A DNA stretch of 59,898 nucleotides from Flavobacterium sp. Leaf82 (GCF_001422725.1 NZ_LMMA01000007.1:1-59898); one strand, 5' to 3'. Shown: positions 46,866 to 58,329, numbered from the stretch's first letter. A program made the numbers and translations. Notes: generated by a model not told the origin, from the letters alone.

Positions 46866-47669
46866 ATGAAAAAAATCGCTTTATTATTCCTTTTTACAAT
46901 CGCATTGCATACTGTTTCTGCTCAATCAAAAAAGAAACAAATTTTATTACTGGGATCTTTCCATTTTGAAAATCCCGGACTTGACGTTGCTAAAGTAAAC
47001 ACGTTCAATGTCATGTCTGACAAAAGTCAAAAGGAACTGGAAAACATTACCGATAAAATTAAAAAGTTTGGACCTGATAAAATTTTCGTTGAATGGAATT
47101 ATGAGCGACAAGCAAAACTGGATAAGTTTTACAATAAAAATACAGACAGTTTACTCCATAAAGATGCTGACGAAATTGTGCAGATAGCTTTAAGATCTGC
47201 TAAAAAATTAGGTCATAAAAAGCTTTACGGAATTGATTATAACAACGCCAATTTTCCTTATGACAGTTTAGTAAAAGTAATGGAAGAAGCCAAACAATTT
47301 GATTTGATCAAAAGGAATGAAGAAACAATGAAACATTATGAAACAGATCAAAATCAAAAAATTGCGAAGTATTCATTGACTCAATTACTTTTGGATTTGA
47401 ATACAAAAGCATCAAATGAAGATAATATTAGCTGGTATCTTGAAACTGCGATTAAAGGCGGAAAAACAGATAATTTTGTTGGTGCTTTTTTAGTATCTGA
47501 ATGGTACAGAAGAAATCTTTATATGTATGCTTTGATTCAGAAATTGACAGAAACCAAAGACGATAAAATAATGGTTTTATTGGGCGCAGGTCATACGGCA
47601 ATGATTAGAGAATTTGTCGCACATAATCCTGAATACGAAATTGTAGAATTGGCAACGGTCTTGAAATAA
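46866..47669 (+). CDS. Exported DUF5694 protein (TraB/GumN-like)
   Basis: A protein of 267 residues from the ATG at 46866 (MKKIALLFLFTIALHTVSAQS), which is a clean signal peptide; the longer frame adds 27 residues that would bury it. The mature protein opens KQILLLGSFHFENPGLD and has KIFVEWNYERQ, and ends VLLGAGHTAMIREFV, the HxF/GxxH pattern shared with TraB/ChaN-like proteins, a possible metal-dependent fold. Function unknown. Divergent from the kinase gene. Confidence 0.78.
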   Translation: MKKIALLFLFTIALHTVSAQSKKKQILLLGSFHFENPGLDVAKVNTFNVMSDKSQKELENITDKIKKFGPDKIFVEWNYERQAKLDKFYNKNTDSLLHKDADEIVQIALRSAKKLGHKKLYGIDYNNANFPYDSLVKVMEEAKQFDLIKRNEETMKHYETDQNQKIAKYSLTQLLLDLNTKASNEDNISWYLETAIKGGKTDNFVGAFLVSEWYRRNLYMYALIQKLTETKDDKIMVLLGAGHTAMIREFVAHNPEYEIVELATVLK

Positions 47670-47693
47670 AAGATTCAAACTGCACGATTTTTT

Positions 47694-47881
47694 ACCGCAA
47701 AGGGCGCAAAGGTTTACGCAAAGTTCGCAAAGGTTTTTAGCCACGAATTCACGAATTATTTTTTTTATAATCTTTGAGATTAAAAATAATTCGTGAATTC
47801 GTGGCTATTTTAAACACATAGCTTTGCGAACTTTGCGTTTATATAAAATCTTGCGATAAAAAAACTTTGCGGGCTTTGCGG
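47694..47881. repeat. Nested long palindrome, families B and A (second copy)
   Basis: Outer arms ACCGCAAAGGGCGCAAAG (47694-47711) and CTTTGCGGGCTTTGCGGT (47864-47881), with two mismatches, enclose a perfect 23-bp family A hairpin (47738-47760 with 47785-47807) and further GCAAAG/CTTTGC units. Same architecture as 44669-44880. Confidence 0.85.
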
Positions 47882-47909
47882 TTAAATCTTCCTTTAATTA
47901 AATATTCCA

Positions 47910-47943
47910 AAAAAAAATCCCTCCGAATGATCGAAGGGATTTT
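47910..47943 (-). terminator. Terminator of sucC
   Basis: On the minus strand AAATCCCT pairs with AGGGATTT with TCGATCATTCGG between and nine T after. Confidence 0.8.
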
Positions 47944-47967
47944 ATATATAGTTGATTTCTTATTTAA

Positions 47968-49161
47968 TTAAGAAAGTGCAGCTTTAACTTGGTCAGCAGC
48001 TTCTTGAAACTGAACAGCTGATAAGATTGGCATACCTGAATTGTCAATTAATTCTTTTGCAATTTCAGCATTTGTTCCTTGCAAACGAACGATAATTGGC
48101 ACATTGATAGCGTCACCCATGTTTTTGTAAGCATCAACAACACCTTGAGCAACACGGTCACAACGAACGATTCCTCCAAAAATGTTAATCAAAATAGCTT
48201 TTACGTTAGGATCTTTTAAGATAATTCTAAAAGCAGTTTCAACACGTTTTGCATCAGCAGTTCCACCAACGTCAAGGAAGTTAGCAGGCTCAAAACCAGC
48301 ATATTTAATTAAATCCATAGTTGCCATTGCAAGACCTGCTCCGTTTACCATACATCCTACAGTACCGTCAAGATCTACATAGTTTAATCCTACTTCTTTA
48401 GCTTCAACTTCGATTGGGTTCTCTTCACGAACGTCTCTCATTTCAGCATATTTTGGTTGTCTGTATAAAGCATTATCATCGATATTTACTTTAGCATCTA
48501 CAGCCATAATTTTATTATCTGAAGTTTTCAAAACCGGGTTGATTTCAAACATAGAAGCATCAGAACCAATGTAAGCATTGTATAATGAATCGATGAATTT
48601 AACCATTTCTTTGAAAGCATTTCCAGAAAGACCTAAGTTAAAAGCAATTCTTCTTGCCTGAAAACCTTGTAATCCAACAGAAGGATCAACTTCTTCAGTA
48701 AAAATTAAATGAGGAGTATGCTCAGCAACTTCTTCAATATCCATTCCACCTTCAGTAGAATACATAATCATGTTACGACCAGTAGCTCTATTTAATAAAA
48801 CAGAAACATAAAATTCAGAAGTTTCACTTTCACCAGGATAGTAAACATCTTCTGCAACTAATATTTTGTTTACTTTTTTACCTTCTGCAGAAGTTTGAGG
48901 TGTAATCAATTGCATTCCGATGATTTGTCCAGCAATTTCTTCAACTTGTTGCAAGTTTTTTGCTAACTTAACTCCACCACCTTTTCCACGACCACCTGCG
49001 TGAATTTGTGCTTTTATTACGTGCCATCCTGTACCAGTCTCGGCAGTTAATTGTTTTGCAGCAGCCACAGCTTCAACTGCATTGTTAGCCACAATTCCGC
49101 GTTGAATGCGTACTCCGTAACTCGCTAAAATTTCTTTTCCTTGATATTCGTGTATGTTCAT
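47968..49161 (-). CDS. sucC: ADP-forming succinyl-CoA synthetase, beta subunit
   Basis: Citric-acid-cycle enzyme subunit that couples succinyl-CoA cleavage to nucleotide triphosphate formation. The chosen start is the ATG at 49161 ([17 protein letters not shown], 397 residues); the 20 extra upstream residues lie over the promoter. The ATP-grasp domain has [29 protein letters not shown] and [17 protein letters not shown]; the CoA-ligase domain has [17 protein letters not shown] and [14 protein letters not shown]. sucD is not adjacent, as is common in Bacteroidota. Confidence 0.96.
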   Translation of the reverse strand: MNIHEYQGKEILASYGVRIQRGIVANNAVEAVAAAKQLTAETGTGWHVIKAQIHAGGRGKGGGVKLAKNLQQVEEIAGQIIGMQLITPQTSAEGKKVNKILVAEDVYYPGESETSEFYVSVLLNRATGRNMIMYSTEGGMDIEEVAEHTPHLIFTEEVDPSVGLQGFQARRIAFNLGLSGNAFKEMVKFIDSLYNAYIGSDASMFEINPVLKTSDNKIMAVDAKVNIDDNALYRQPKYAEMRDVREENPIEVEAKEVGLNYVDLDGTVGCMVNGAGLAMATMDLIKYAGFEPANFLDVGGTADAKRVETAFRIILKDPNVKAILINIFGGIVRCDRVAQGVVDAYKNMGDAINVPIIVRLQGTNAEIAKELIDNSGMPILSAVQFQEAADQVKAALS

Positions 49162-49209
49162 AATATAGAATTTGTCTGGTTCTGAATTTATTTCAGAATA
49201 AAAGTGCGA

Positions 49210-49217
49210 CAAAAGTA
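49210..49217 (-). promoter_or_regulatory. Promoter -7 box of sucC
   Basis: On the minus strand TACTTTTG, 48 bases before the start codon. The sucC-gltB gap (49162-49576) holds only these two divergent promoters in AT-rich sequence. Confidence 0.5.
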
Positions 49218-49551
49218 GCAAAATTCAACTTAAAAGTAAAATCTTTTTCAATTAAAAAACGTGTACGATATTTATAAAACGTTTATTCTTTTTCAATGCA
49301 AAGAAATAGTTAACTAAATGATTTGTTAATATTAACTGAAAACCACTAAAACGTTTGATATTTAACAAAAAGATCACCGTATTCATTAGCCTTACAGCGA
49401 TTTTTCTTAATATATTTTAATGTGAGTTATGATTTTATCAATTCGCAATGGCTAATATAATATTATTATCAATTAAGAAGCGTTTTTCTAATATTACAAT
49501 AAAAATGTAAGTCAAATTATAATTTCAATACATTATATTTAACGAAATCCG

Positions 49552-49559
49552 TATTTTTG
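49552..49559 (+). promoter_or_regulatory. Promoter -7 box of gltB
   Basis: TATTTTTG, 17 bases before the start codon. Confidence 0.5.
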
Positions 49560-49576
49560 AAGAAAAAATATCAAGA

Positions 49577-52500
49577 ATGAAAGTTAAAGAACAAGGGCTT
49601 TATTTGCCTGAATTTGAACACGACAATTGTGGTGCAGGATTTATTTGTAATTTGAATGGTATTAAATCTAATGATATTATTCACAAAGCATTGGACATCT
49701 TAATAAAATTGGAACATCGTGGTGCCGTTAGTTCTGATGGAAGAACTGGAGACGGGGCTGGAATTTTATTCGATATCCCTCATGCTTTCTTTAAAAAAGT
49801 ATGTGACTTTGAAATCCCTGAAACACGTGAGTATGCAGTAGGAATGGTTTTTTTACCAAAAAGCAAAAACCAGGTTTCTTTTTGTATCAACGCTTTCGAA
49901 TCGACTATTAAGGATCAGAACTTAAAAATCCTTGGGTGGAGAGATGTGCCTGTTGAAGTGGAAAATTTAGGGCAGATTGCCGCAGAAAAAGAACCAACAG
50001 TTAAACAGGTTTTTGTTAGCAAAAACGGTCAGGATTTAACTGAAAATGAATTTAATGCAAAACTTTTTGCAGCTAGAAAAATTGCTGAACATGCCGTAAG
50101 AGGATCAAAAACCTCTGAAAGTCACATGTTTTATTTCTCTAGTTTATCGACAACTACCATAATATATAAAGGTCTATTGATGCCGGAAGACATCAGCCGT
50201 TATTATGTTGACTTAAAAGATCCCGATTTAGTGACTCGTCTGGCGTTAGTTCACCAACGTTTCTCTACTAATACTTTCCCTTCATGGGAACTTGCACAAC
50301 CATTTAGATACATGTGTCATAATGGTGAAATTAATACACTTCGCGGAAACGTTAGCCGTATGCGTGCTCGTGAAGAATTGATGGAAAGCAAAGTTTTTGG
50401 AAATGACATCAAAAAACTATTCCCAATTATCTTAGAAGGAAAATCAGATTCTGCTTCTATGGATATGGTCGTAGAACTTTTATTAATGACAGGTCGTTCA
50501 TTGCCGGAAGCGATGATGATGGTTGTTCCTGAAGCTTGGGAAAAACATCAGACAATGTCTCCAGAAAAAAGAGCATTCTACGAATTCAACTCTTGTATCA
50601 TGGAGCCTTGGGATGGTCCGGCTTCGATTCCGTTTACAGATGGTAACGTAATTGGTGCTTTATTAGACCGTAACGGTTTACGTCCTTCTCGTTATACGTT
50701 GACAAAAAGTGGCTTCGTAATCATGTCATCAGAAATTGGTGTACTTGACGTAGAGCCTGAAGATGTAGTACAACACGGTCGTTTAGAGCCAGGAAAAATG
50801 TTCCTTGTTGACATGAACGAAGGTCGTATTATTGAAGATGATGAAATTAAAAAAGCAATTGTAACAAAACGTCCTTATCAGGAATGGATCGACGCTAACT
50901 TGTTGCCATTGTCTAAAATACCTTACACCAATAATCCTACTCCGGTTGAGAAACTTGATTTCCAGACCAGACAAAGATTATTTGGATATACTATCGAAGA
51001 CTTAAAAACAATCATTAACCCAATGGGAGCTCAGGGCGCTGAAGCCATTAGTTCTATGGGTAACGATACGCCATTGGCTGTTTTATCAGATCAGCCACAG
51101 TTATTGTACAACTATTTTAAACAATTATTTGCTCAGGTTACCAACCCGCCTTTGGATGGTATTCGTGAAGAAATCATTACAGATATTAGTTTAGCAATTG
51201 GTGGTGATTTTAATATTTTCGAAATCGAATCTAAACAATGTAAAAAGCTAAAAATCCAAAATCCGGTTATTTCGAATGAGGATTTAGATAAAATCAGAAA
51301 CATTGATCATCCGGATTTCAAATCAGCTACAATTTCTACTTTATATAAAATAGAAAAAGGAGTAAATGGTTTAGAACGCGCGCTTGAAAAATGTGTTCAG
51401 GCAACTTTTAAAGCAGTTTCTGAAGGATGCAATATCATCATTTTATCAGACAGAGGCGTAAGCGAAGAATTGGCTCCAATACCTATGTTATTGGCTTGTT
51501 CTTACATTCACCACTCTTTAAACATTTTACAGGTACGTTCAAAATTTGGAATCATAATCGAATCTGCGGAGCCTCGTGAGCCACATCATTTTGCTTTATT
51601 ATTTGGATATGGTGCAAGTGCCATCAACCCTTATATGGTAAATGAGATTATTCACGATCAGGTAAACCAAGGATTTATTACTGGAGTAAAAGCTGATTAT
51701 GCAATTGTAAATTACAACAAAGCGATTGCAAAAGGCATTCTTAAAATCATGAACAAAATTGGTATCTCGACATTACATTCGTACAGAGCTGCTCAGATTT
51801 TCGAGATTTTAGGTTTAAATAAAACATTCACTAATAAATATTTCCCATTTACGCCTTCAAGAATCGAAGGAATTGGTTTGATGGAAGTTGAAAAAGAAGT
51901 GAAGAAACGTTTCCAGAAAGCATTTCCAAACTCTAAAATCGCCAACTTGCTTTCTTTAGAAATTGGAGGTATTTACAGATGGAGACGTGGTGGAGAAAAA
52001 CACATGTTTAACCCAACAACTATTTCTAAATTACAACAGGCAGTTCGTTTAAACAGTCCGGAAAGTTATAAAGAATACTCGGATATGGTCAATGAGCAAA
52101 GCTCAAACTTAATGACTATTAGAGGTTTATTCGAATTTAATAATCTTGATCCAATTTCTATTGATGAAGTAGAACCTTGGACAGAAATTGTAAAAAAATT
52201 CAAAACGGGTGCCATGTCTTACGGATCTATCAGTAGAGAAGCACACGAGAATTTAGCAATTGCCATGAACAGAATTGGCGGAAAAAGTAACTCTGGAGAA
52301 GGTGGAGAAGATCCTAAACGTTTCCAGAAAGAAATTAACGGAGATTCCAGAAACAGTGCGATCAAACAAGTTGCATCAGGACGTTTTGGTGTTTCGATCA
52401 ACTACTTGACAAACGCTAAAGAAATTCAGATTAAAATGGCCCAGGGTGCAAAACCTGGAGAAGGTGGTCAGTTACCTGGAGAAAAAGTAGTGCCTTGGAT

Positions 52501-54094
52501 TGCTGAAACCAGAAACTCTACGCCATATGTAGGTTTGATTTCGCCTCCGCCACACCACGATATTTACTCTATTGAGGATTTATCGCAATTGATTTTCGAC
52601 TTAAAAAATGCCAATCGTGAAGCGCGTGTAAACGTAAAATTAGTTTCTGAAGTTGGAGTTGGAACTATCGCTGCCGGTGTTGCCAAAGCAAAAGCCGACG
52701 TTATCCTGATTTCTGGTTATGACGGAGGAACCGGTGCTGCACCATTAACCTCTTTACAACACACAGGAATTCCGTGGGAACTTGGTTTAGCTGAAGCACA
52801 ACAAACTTTGATCTTAAATGATTTAAGAAGCCGTGTGGTTTTAGAATGTGACGGACAATTAAAAACAGGTCGTGACGTAGCTATTGCTGCATTATTAGGA
52901 GCCGAAGAATTTGGTTTTGCTACTGCTCCGCTTGTAGCTTCCGGTTGTATTATGATGAGAGCTTGTCACTTAAATACTTGTCCGGTTGGTATTGCAACTC
53001 AGGATCCTGAATTGAGAAAAAATTTCAAAGGAACTCCGGAACACGTAATTAACTTCATGTATTTTATTGCTGAGGAATTAAGAGAAATCATGGCGCAATT
53101 AGGTTTTAGAACCTTAAAAGAAATGGTGGGTCAGTCACAAAAATTAAATGTGAACAAAGCGATCAAACATTACAAAGCAAATGGATTAGACTTATCATCA
53201 ATTCTATACAAACCAGAAAAAGCGAAAACAGTTCCAAATCACAATACAACTGAGCAAGATCATAATCTTGAAAACGTATTGGATTTCGAAATTATCAAAG
53301 AAGCAATTCCATCTATTTATAGAAAAGAAAAAACAAGAGTTACATTTAAAATTAAAAATACAGACCGTTCTGTAGGTGCTATTTTGAGTAATGAAATCTC
53401 AAAAATTTATGGCGCACAAGGTTTACCTGAAGACACTATTTTAGTTGATTTTGAAGGTTCTGCCGGACAAAGTTTTGGTGCTTTTGCCACAAACGGATTG
53501 TCGTTTAAAATTCACGGAAACTGTAATGATTATTTAGGAAAAGGATTATCAGGAGGAAAATTGATTATCAAGGTCCCTCCTACTGCAACCTTCAAACCTG
53601 AAGAAAACATCATTATTGGTAACGTTGCCCTTTACGGAGCTATTACCGGAGAGGCTTATATTAACGGAATGGCCGGTGAGCGTTTTTGTGTAAGAAACTC
53701 CGGAGCAACTGCGGTTGTTGAAGGAATTGGAGATCACGGATGCGAATACATGACTGGTGGTACAGTAGTAGTTTTAGGGAAAACAGGAAGAAACTTCGCA
53801 GCTGGTATGAGCGGTGGTGTTGCTTATGTTTATGATCCAAATCAAAAATTCGATGCGAACTCCTGCAACATGGAAATGGTTGCTTTTGATCCTATCGAAG
53901 AGGAAGATGTTACAAAACTAAGAAAACTGATTAAAAACCACTCGTTGTACACCAATAGTCCGTTAGCAAAAAGAATTTTAGCAGACTGGGAAAATCAACA
54001 AAACCATTTCGTAAAAGTAATGCCAACTGATTACAAAAAAGCATTACAACGAATTGCAGAAGAGAAAAAAATAGAAGAATTAATAGCTGGATAA
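49577..54094 (+). CDS. gltB: Glutamate synthase (NADPH) large subunit
   Basis: Alpha subunit of GOGAT, making two glutamates from glutamine and 2-oxoglutarate. The 1505-residue precursor has a 17-residue propeptide before the N-terminal nucleophile Cys18 (HDNCGAGF). Domain order: glutaminase (about 18-430), central linking domain (about 460-770), FMN-binding synthase TIM barrel (about 810-1190) with [12 protein letters not shown] and the 3Fe-4S cysteines of [15 protein letters not shown], then the GxGxG beta-helix (about 1255-1450). All key residues are visible. gltD follows 156 bases later with a family B hairpin between. Confidence 0.97.
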   Translation: MKVKEQGLYLPEFEHDNCGAGFICNLNGIKSNDIIHKALDILIKLEHRGAVSSDGRTGDGAGILFDIPHAFFKKVCDFEIPETREYAVGMVFLPKSKNQVSFCINAFESTIKDQNLKILGWRDVPVEVENLGQIAAEKEPTVKQVFVSKNGQDLTENEFNAKLFAARKIAEHAVRGSKTSESHMFYFSSLSTTTIIYKGLLMPEDISRYYVDLKDPDLVTRLALVHQRFSTNTFPSWELAQPFRYMCHNGEINTLRGNVSRMRAREELMESKVFGNDIKKLFPIILEGKSDSASMDMVVELLLMTGRSLPEAMMMVVPEAWEKHQTMSPEKRAFYEFNSCIMEPWDGPASIPFTDGNVIGALLDRNGLRPSRYTLTKSGFVIMSSEIGVLDVEPEDVVQHGRLEPGKMFLVDMNEGRIIEDDEIKKAIVTKRPYQEWIDANLLPLSKIPYTNNPTPVEKLDFQTRQRLFGYTIEDLKTIINPMGAQGAEAISSMGNDTPLAVLSDQPQLLYNYFKQLFAQVTNPPLDGIREEIITDISLAIGGDFNIFEIESKQCKKLKIQNPVISNEDLDKIRNIDHPDFKSATISTLYKIEKGVNGLERALEKCVQATFKAVSEGCNIIILSDRGVSEELAPIPMLLACSYIHHSLNILQVRSKFGIIIESAEPREPHHFALLFGYGASAINPYMVNEIIHDQVNQGFITGVKADYAIVNYNKAIAKGILKIMNKIGISTLHSYRAAQIFEILGLNKTFTNKYFPFTPSRIEGIGLMEVEKEVKKRFQKAFPNSKIANLLSLEIGGIYRWRRGGEKHMFNPTTISKLQQAVRLNSPESYKEYSDMVNEQSSNLMTIRGLFEFNNLDPISIDEVEPWTEIVKKFKTGAMSYGSISREAHENLAIAMNRIGGKSNSGEGGEDPKRFQKEINGDSRNSAIKQVASGRFGVSINYLTNAKEIQIKMAQGAKPGEGGQLPGEKVVPWIAETRNSTPYVGLISPPPHHDIYSIEDLSQLIFDLKNANREARVNVKLVSEVGVGTIAAGVAKAKADVILISGYDGGTGAAPLTSLQHTGIPWELGLAEAQQTLILNDLRSRVVLECDGQLKTGRDVAIAALLGAEEFGFATAPLVASGCIMMRACHLNTCPVGIATQDPELRKNFKGTPEHVINFMYFIAEELREIMAQLGFRTLKEMVGQSQKLNVNKAIKHYKANGLDLSSILYKPEKAKTVPNHNTTEQDHNLENVLDFEIIKEAIPSIYRKEKTRVTFKIKNTDRSVGAILSNEISKIYGAQGLPEDTILVDFEGSAGQSFGAFATNGLSFKIHGNCNDYLGKGLSGGKLIIKVPPTATFKPEENIIIGNVALYGAITGEAYINGMAGERFCVRNSGATAVVEGIGDHGCEYMTGGTVVVLGKTGRNFAAGMSGGVAYVYDPNQKFDANSCNMEMVAFDPIEEEDVTKLRKLIKNHSLYTNSPLAKRILADWENQQNHFVKVMPTDYKKALQRIAEEKKIEELIAG

Positions 54095-54135
54095 ATGATT
54101 TTAGATTTTAGAGTTCAGATTTTAGATTAAAAACT

Positions 54136-54201
54136 TAACCGCAAAGCTTTACGAACTTAAAACACTCAAAAAAGCAAAAAAGACCTTGCGTTCTTTGCGG
54201 T
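54136..54201. repeat. Family B hairpin between gltB and gltD
   Basis: AACCGCAAAG at 54136-54145 and CTTTGCGGTT at 54192-54201 enclose 46 bases. Its position inside an operon could attenuate gltD relative to gltB. Confidence 0.75.
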
Positions 54202-54250
54202 TAAAAAAAATAGAACTTTATAATTATCATTTAGATTTAATTAAAATGTC

Positions 54251-55705
54251 ATGGGTAAAATAGGCGGATTTAAAGAATATAACAGAGCCGACGAAAGTAA
54301 TTTAGCAGTAGCAGAACGTGTTTCTAACTATAACGAATTTACCATTCCGTTAGCAAAAGATAAAATAAAAGAACAAGGTTCGAGATGTATGGATTGTGGT
54401 ATTCCTTTTTGCCACAGTTCTTGTCCGTTAGGAAATTTAATTCCTGATTTCAACGACATGGTGCATCAGGAAGAATGGCAAAGTGCCTTAGAGATTTTAC
54501 AATCTACTAATAACTTTCCGGAATTTACAGGTCGCTTATGCCCTGCTCCATGTGAGAAATCATGTGTATTAGGAATCATCAAAGAACCAGTTGCAATCGA
54601 AAACATCGAGAAAAACATCATCGAAAGAGGTTTTGCCGAAGGCTGGATCAAACCACAAGCGCCAAGAACCAGAACAGGAAAAACTGTAGCCGTTATTGGT
54701 TCAGGTCCTGCAGGTTTAGCAGCAGCTCAACAATTAAACAGAGCTGGTCACACAGTAACTGTTTTTGAAAGAGACAATGCAATTGGAGGTTTATTACGTT
54801 ACGGAATTCCGAATTTTAAATTAGAAAAAGGAATAATCGACAGACGTGTAGCAATCCTTGAAGCTGAAGGAATCACTTTTAAAACAAACATAAATGTTGG
54901 TGTAAACTTTAGCGTAGACGAACTTAATTCTTTTGATTCTATCGTATTGTGCGGTGGAGCAACCGAAAGAAGAAGTTTACCAACTAAAGGTATCGAAAGC
55001 AAAGGCGTTGTTCAGGCAATGGATTTCCTTACGCAACAAACTAAAGTTTTATATGGAGAATCTATTCCGGATCAGGTTAAAGCAACCGGAAAAGATGTCA
55101 TCGTAATTGGTGGTGGAGATACAGGTTCTGACTGCGTTGGAACATCAAACCGTCACGGAGCAAAATCGGTAACAAATTTTGAGATTTTGCCAAAACCTCC
55201 AGTCGGAAGAAGCGAATCTACGCCTTGGCCTTTCTGGCCTTTGCAGTTAAAAACTTCGTCTTCTCACGAAGAAGGTTGCGACAGAAACTGGTTAATCAAT
55301 ACGAAAGAATTTTTATCGAATGATAAAGGAGAATTAGTTGGATTAAAAACCGTTGAAGTACAATGGAAAATGACTCCGGGTCAACGTCCTGAATTAATCG
55401 AAAAAGAAGGTTCAGAGAAAATCTGGCCTTGCGATTTGGCTTTATTAGCTCTTGGATTTACAGGTCCTGAAAAAACATTAAGCGAGCAATTAGGTCTTGA
55501 AGTCGATTTTAGAAGCAATTATAAAGCAACTAATTATCAAACAAACGTTCCGCACATTTTCACTGCTGGTGATATGCGTCGCGGACAATCATTAATTGTA
55601 TGGGCTATTTCAGAAGGTCGCGAAGCAGCAAGAGAAGTAGATTTGTTCTTAATGGGCTCTACTAACTTGCCAACCAAAGGAAACGGAGACTTACCGAGTC
55701 TTTAA
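54251..55705 (+). CDS. gltD: Glutamate synthase small subunit
   Basis: Beta subunit of GOGAT that oxidises NADPH and feeds electrons to GltB. The 484-residue protein has the N-terminal 4Fe-4S cysteine motifs (SRCMDCGIPFCHSSCPLG and CPAPCEKSCVLG), the FAD dinucleotide fold VIGSGPAGLAAAQQL at about 148-162, and the NADPH fold VIVIGGGDTGSDCVG near 280. The C-terminus has IFTAGDMRRGQSLIVWAI. The ATG at 54251 is used; an ATG at 54246 is out of frame. Confidence 0.96.
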   Translation: MGKIGGFKEYNRADESNLAVAERVSNYNEFTIPLAKDKIKEQGSRCMDCGIPFCHSSCPLGNLIPDFNDMVHQEEWQSALEILQSTNNFPEFTGRLCPAPCEKSCVLGIIKEPVAIENIEKNIIERGFAEGWIKPQAPRTRTGKTVAVIGSGPAGLAAAQQLNRAGHTVTVFERDNAIGGLLRYGIPNFKLEKGIIDRRVAILEAEGITFKTNINVGVNFSVDELNSFDSIVLCGGATERRSLPTKGIESKGVVQAMDFLTQQTKVLYGESIPDQVKATGKDVIVIGGGDTGSDCVGTSNRHGAKSVTNFEILPKPPVGRSESTPWPFWPLQLKTSSSHEEGCDRNWLINTKEFLSNDKGELVGLKTVEVQWKMTPGQRPELIEKEGSEKIWPCDLALLALGFTGPEKTLSEQLGLEVDFRSNYKATNYQTNVPHIFTAGDMRRGQSLIVWAISEGREAAREVDLFLMGSTNLPTKGNGDLPSL

Positions 55706-55824
55706 TTTTTGAGGTTCTGAGTGACTAAGATTCTAAGGAGCTAAGTTTTTCTCTTAATCTTATCATCTTAAGAACGTAAAGATTAAAAATTATAGTCTTT
55801 ATTCCGATAAACAACACTACTACA

Positions 55825-55858
55825 AAAGCCCCTGATTTAATTCAGGGGCTTTTTTTAT
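55825..55858 (+). terminator. Terminator of gltBD
   Basis: A perfect 11-bp stem (AAAGCCCCTGA with its mirror) around a six-base loop is followed by seven T. Confidence 0.88.
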
Positions 55859-55880
55859 GCCATAGATTAAAAAAGATTTT

Positions 55881-55977
55881 TTCTGCCACGAATTTCACGA
55901 ATTTTCACTAATTACAAATCGCATAAAATAGATTATCAAAATAAAAATTCGCGGAATTCGTGAAATTCGTGGCAGAA
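55881..55977. repeat. Family A palindrome between gltD and lysA
   Basis: Perfect 23-bp arms at 55881-55903 and 55955-55977 (core GCCACGAATTTCACGAATT) enclose 51 bases. The rest of the 55706-56235 gap is AT-rich with the lysA promoter at its end. Confidence 0.85.
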
Positions 55978-56187
55978 AAAAAAACAAATATAAATTTGAG
56001 CTAATGTTTTAGTCTGTACATATTAACAGATTTACGCGGTTTTTATTTATCTTTATTTTAAAATCTGTGTTCACCCGTTTGATCCGTATAATCCGTGGGC
56101 ATATATTTTTTTATAAAAATTCAGAATAAGCAACTTTTTGTTTAAAATTAAACAATTTGTTATAATTTGTTATTTTTCTACAATTAA

Positions 56188-56218
56188 TTTGTCGTTACTC
56201 AAAAGTGTAATAACTTTG
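56188..56218 (+). promoter_or_regulatory. Promoter of lysA with both elements
   Basis: TTTG at 56188-56191 and TAACTTTG at 56211-56218 are spaced by exactly 19 bases, the textbook Bacteroidota arrangement. The start codon is 17 bases downstream. Confidence 0.65.
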
Positions 56219-56235
56219 CTCAAAATAGTTTAAAA

Positions 56236-57459
56236 ATGCAAGCAAAAGATTTACTGCAGTTAGCAGACCAATTTGGAAGTCCATTATATGTTTATGATGC
56301 CGAAAAAATCCAATCTCAGTACAATAGGTTAACTAAAGCTTTCTCTAAGGTAGAAAACTTAAGAGTTAATTACGCCATGAAGGCATTGTCAAACGTTGCG
56401 ATTCTTCAGTTATTAAAGAACATGGGGTCTGGTTTAGATACTGTATCAATTCAAGAAGTTTTATTAGGACTTCATGCTGGCTATGATCCTGACAAAATTT
56501 TCTTTACACCAAACGGAGTTTCTCTTGAAGAAATCGAAGAAGTTGCCGCAATGGGTGTACAAATCAATATTGATAACTTATCTATTCTGGAGCAATTCGG
56601 AACAAAATATCCACAAATTCCGGTATGTATTCGTATCAATCCGCACGTAATGGCGGGTGGAAATGCTAATATTTCCGTGGGACACATCGATAGTAAATTC
56701 GGAATCTCTGTTCACCAAATTCCGCATATCTTGCGAATTGTAGAGAATACTAAAATGAGTATTGTTGGTATTCATATGCACACAGGATCTGATATTTTAG
56801 ATATCGAAGTATTCTTGTATGCTGCCGAAATCTTGTTCGATACCGCAAAACACTTCAAAGATCTTGAGTTTTTAGATTTCGGAAGCGGATTTAAAGTACC
56901 TTACAAAAAAGACGATATCGAAACCGACATCGAAGAATTAGGTAAAAAATTATCAAAAAGATTCAACTCTTTCTGTACAGAATATGGTAGAGATTTAACC
57001 TTGATTTTCGAACCGGGAAAATTCCTGGTGAGCGAAGCAGGTTTCTTCTTAGCAAAAGTAAACGTAGTAAAACAAACAACTTCAACAGTTTTTGCAGGAG
57101 TAGATAGTGGTTTTAACCACTTAATTCGTCCTATGTTTTACGGTTCACAACATTATATCGAAAACATCTCAAACCCAAAAGGAAAAGAGCGTTTTTACTC
57201 CGTTGTAGGTTACATTTGCGAAACTGATACTTTTGCCAATAACCGCAGAATTTCAGAAATTACAGAAGGTGATATTCTTGCCTTCAGAAACGCTGGAGCA
57301 TATTGTTTCTCAATGGCATCGAACTACAATTCGAGATACAAACCAGCCGAAGTTTTATGGAAAGATGGAAAAGGAATCTTAATTCGTCAACACGAAACAT
57401 TCGAAGATTTGCTTAAAAATCAAATTCCGTTGCCAGAAGAAGTTGCTGCAACAGTTTAA
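56236..57459 (+). CDS. lysA: Diaminopimelate decarboxylase
   Basis: Last step of lysine synthesis: decarboxylates meso-diaminopimelate. The 407-residue PLP enzyme (fold type III) has its Schiff-base lysine at Lys49 in NYAMKALSN, the GSGLDTVS and IHMHTGSDI segments of the alanine-racemase-like barrel, the phosphate-binding FLDFGSGFKVPY, FEPGKFLVSEAG, and the substrate/dimer cysteine in VGYICETDTF. Monocistronic with its own promoter and terminator. Confidence 0.96.
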   Translation: MQAKDLLQLADQFGSPLYVYDAEKIQSQYNRLTKAFSKVENLRVNYAMKALSNVAILQLLKNMGSGLDTVSIQEVLLGLHAGYDPDKIFFTPNGVSLEEIEEVAAMGVQINIDNLSILEQFGTKYPQIPVCIRINPHVMAGGNANISVGHIDSKFGISVHQIPHILRIVENTKMSIVGIHMHTGSDILDIEVFLYAAEILFDTAKHFKDLEFLDFGSGFKVPYKKDDIETDIEELGKKLSKRFNSFCTEYGRDLTLIFEPGKFLVSEAGFFLAKVNVVKQTTSTVFAGVDSGFNHLIRPMFYGSQHYIENISNPKGKERFYSVVGYICETDTFANNRRISEITEGDILAFRNAGAYCFSMASNYNSRYKPAEVLWKDGKGILIRQHETFEDLLKNQIPLPEEVAATV

Positions 57460-57484
57460 AAATAAAAAAAAAGAGAATATCTAT

Positions 57485-57520
57485 TGAATCCCGTTTCTTA
57501 ATTGAAGCGGGATTTTTTTT
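57485..57520 (+). terminator. Terminator of lysA
   Basis: AATCCCGTTTC pairs with GAAGCGGGATT (one G-T pair) around TTAATT; eight T follow. Confidence 0.85.
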
Positions 57521-57632
57521 ATCTCCTGTTTTTTCTTTTCCAAATAAAAAACTCTGTAAAGCATATTTGACTTTCTTATAGATTTTAAAAAATTATTTCT
57601 GTTGGAGATAAAATTTCATTATCAAAAAATAT

Positions 57633-57640
57633 TATATTTG
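57633..57640 (+). promoter_or_regulatory. Promoter -7 box of the DUF6934 gene
   Basis: TATATTTG, 19 bases before the start codon. Confidence 0.5.
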
Positions 57641-57659
57641 TAAGAAATTACACTTATAA

Positions 57660-58256
57660 ATGAATTGTAACAAATATGAAATTTCTAAAGATGAATCCTC
57701 TACCATATATGATTTTATAAGTATTGGAGACAAAGGTAAATTTAGAAAAGTAATCTCTTTTTCACCTTCTCAAAATCCTTCTGTTTATGATCTTAGTTTT
57801 GGAGATTTAAAATACGATGTTCTCACAAGAATGTGTGCTGTCGATGATGAGGTAACAAATAATAACGGAGATATTAAAATTGTTTTAGCCACTGTAGCTA
57901 AAGCGGTGTACAATTTTACAGATTTAAATCCAGATATAACTTTGTTTTTTAGAAGTAGTGATACACGAAAAACACGTGTTTATAAAAGAGTAATCATGCT
58001 TAACCTTGATAAGCTATCAAAAAATTTTAATATATATGGTGCAAGAATAATTGATAATCAAATTAGAGATGAACCATTTGATTATAAAAAAGACTTTGAT
58101 GGATTTTTAATTCAAAGAAAAAAAAATGAAACTACTAAAATAATTAAAGACTCAAAAATCGTTTTAAATCCATCTCTTAATGAATTTAGAAATATAAAGT
58201 TTAAGTCTGGAAATCGAGATGAAATCATCAAAATGGAGTTTAAACTGAGTTTTTAA
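57660..58256 (+). CDS. DUF6934 family protein
   Basis: A 198-residue cytoplasmic protein of unknown function. The family pattern is visible in FISIGDKGKFRKVISFSP, VYDLSFGDL, the NNNGDIKIVLATVAKAVYNF core and the FFRSSDTRKTRVYKRVI motif, with the C-terminal third poorly conserved. The compact domain resembles those of small accessory genes found singly in islands, but no antitoxin-like partner is adjacent. It is more AT-rich than lysA, and it opens the repeat-rich accessory tail. Confidence 0.65.
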   Translation: MNCNKYEISKDESSTIYDFISIGDKGKFRKVISFSPSQNPSVYDLSFGDLKYDVLTRMCAVDDEVTNNNGDIKIVLATVAKAVYNFTDLNPDITLFFRSSDTRKTRVYKRVIMLNLDKLSKNFNIYGARIIDNQIRDEPFDYKKDFDGFLIQRKKNETTKIIKDSKIVLNPSLNEFRNIKFKSGNRDEIIKMEFKLSF

Positions 58257-58275
58257 TTCTTTAATAATATATTGT

Positions 58276-58311
58276 AATCCCATTCATTTTGTTTGAATGA
58301 GATTTTTTTTG
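58276..58311 (+). terminator. Terminator of the DUF6934 gene
   Basis: AATCCCATTCA pairs with TGAATGAGATT with one mismatch; eight T follow. Confidence 0.7.
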
Positions 58312-58329
58312 TTTTTTATTCTTTAGTCT

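Noticed and set aside
54251..57459. A gltBD-lysA operon
   Set aside because: A strong terminator (55825-55858) and a lysA promoter with correct spacing (56188-56218) separate them.
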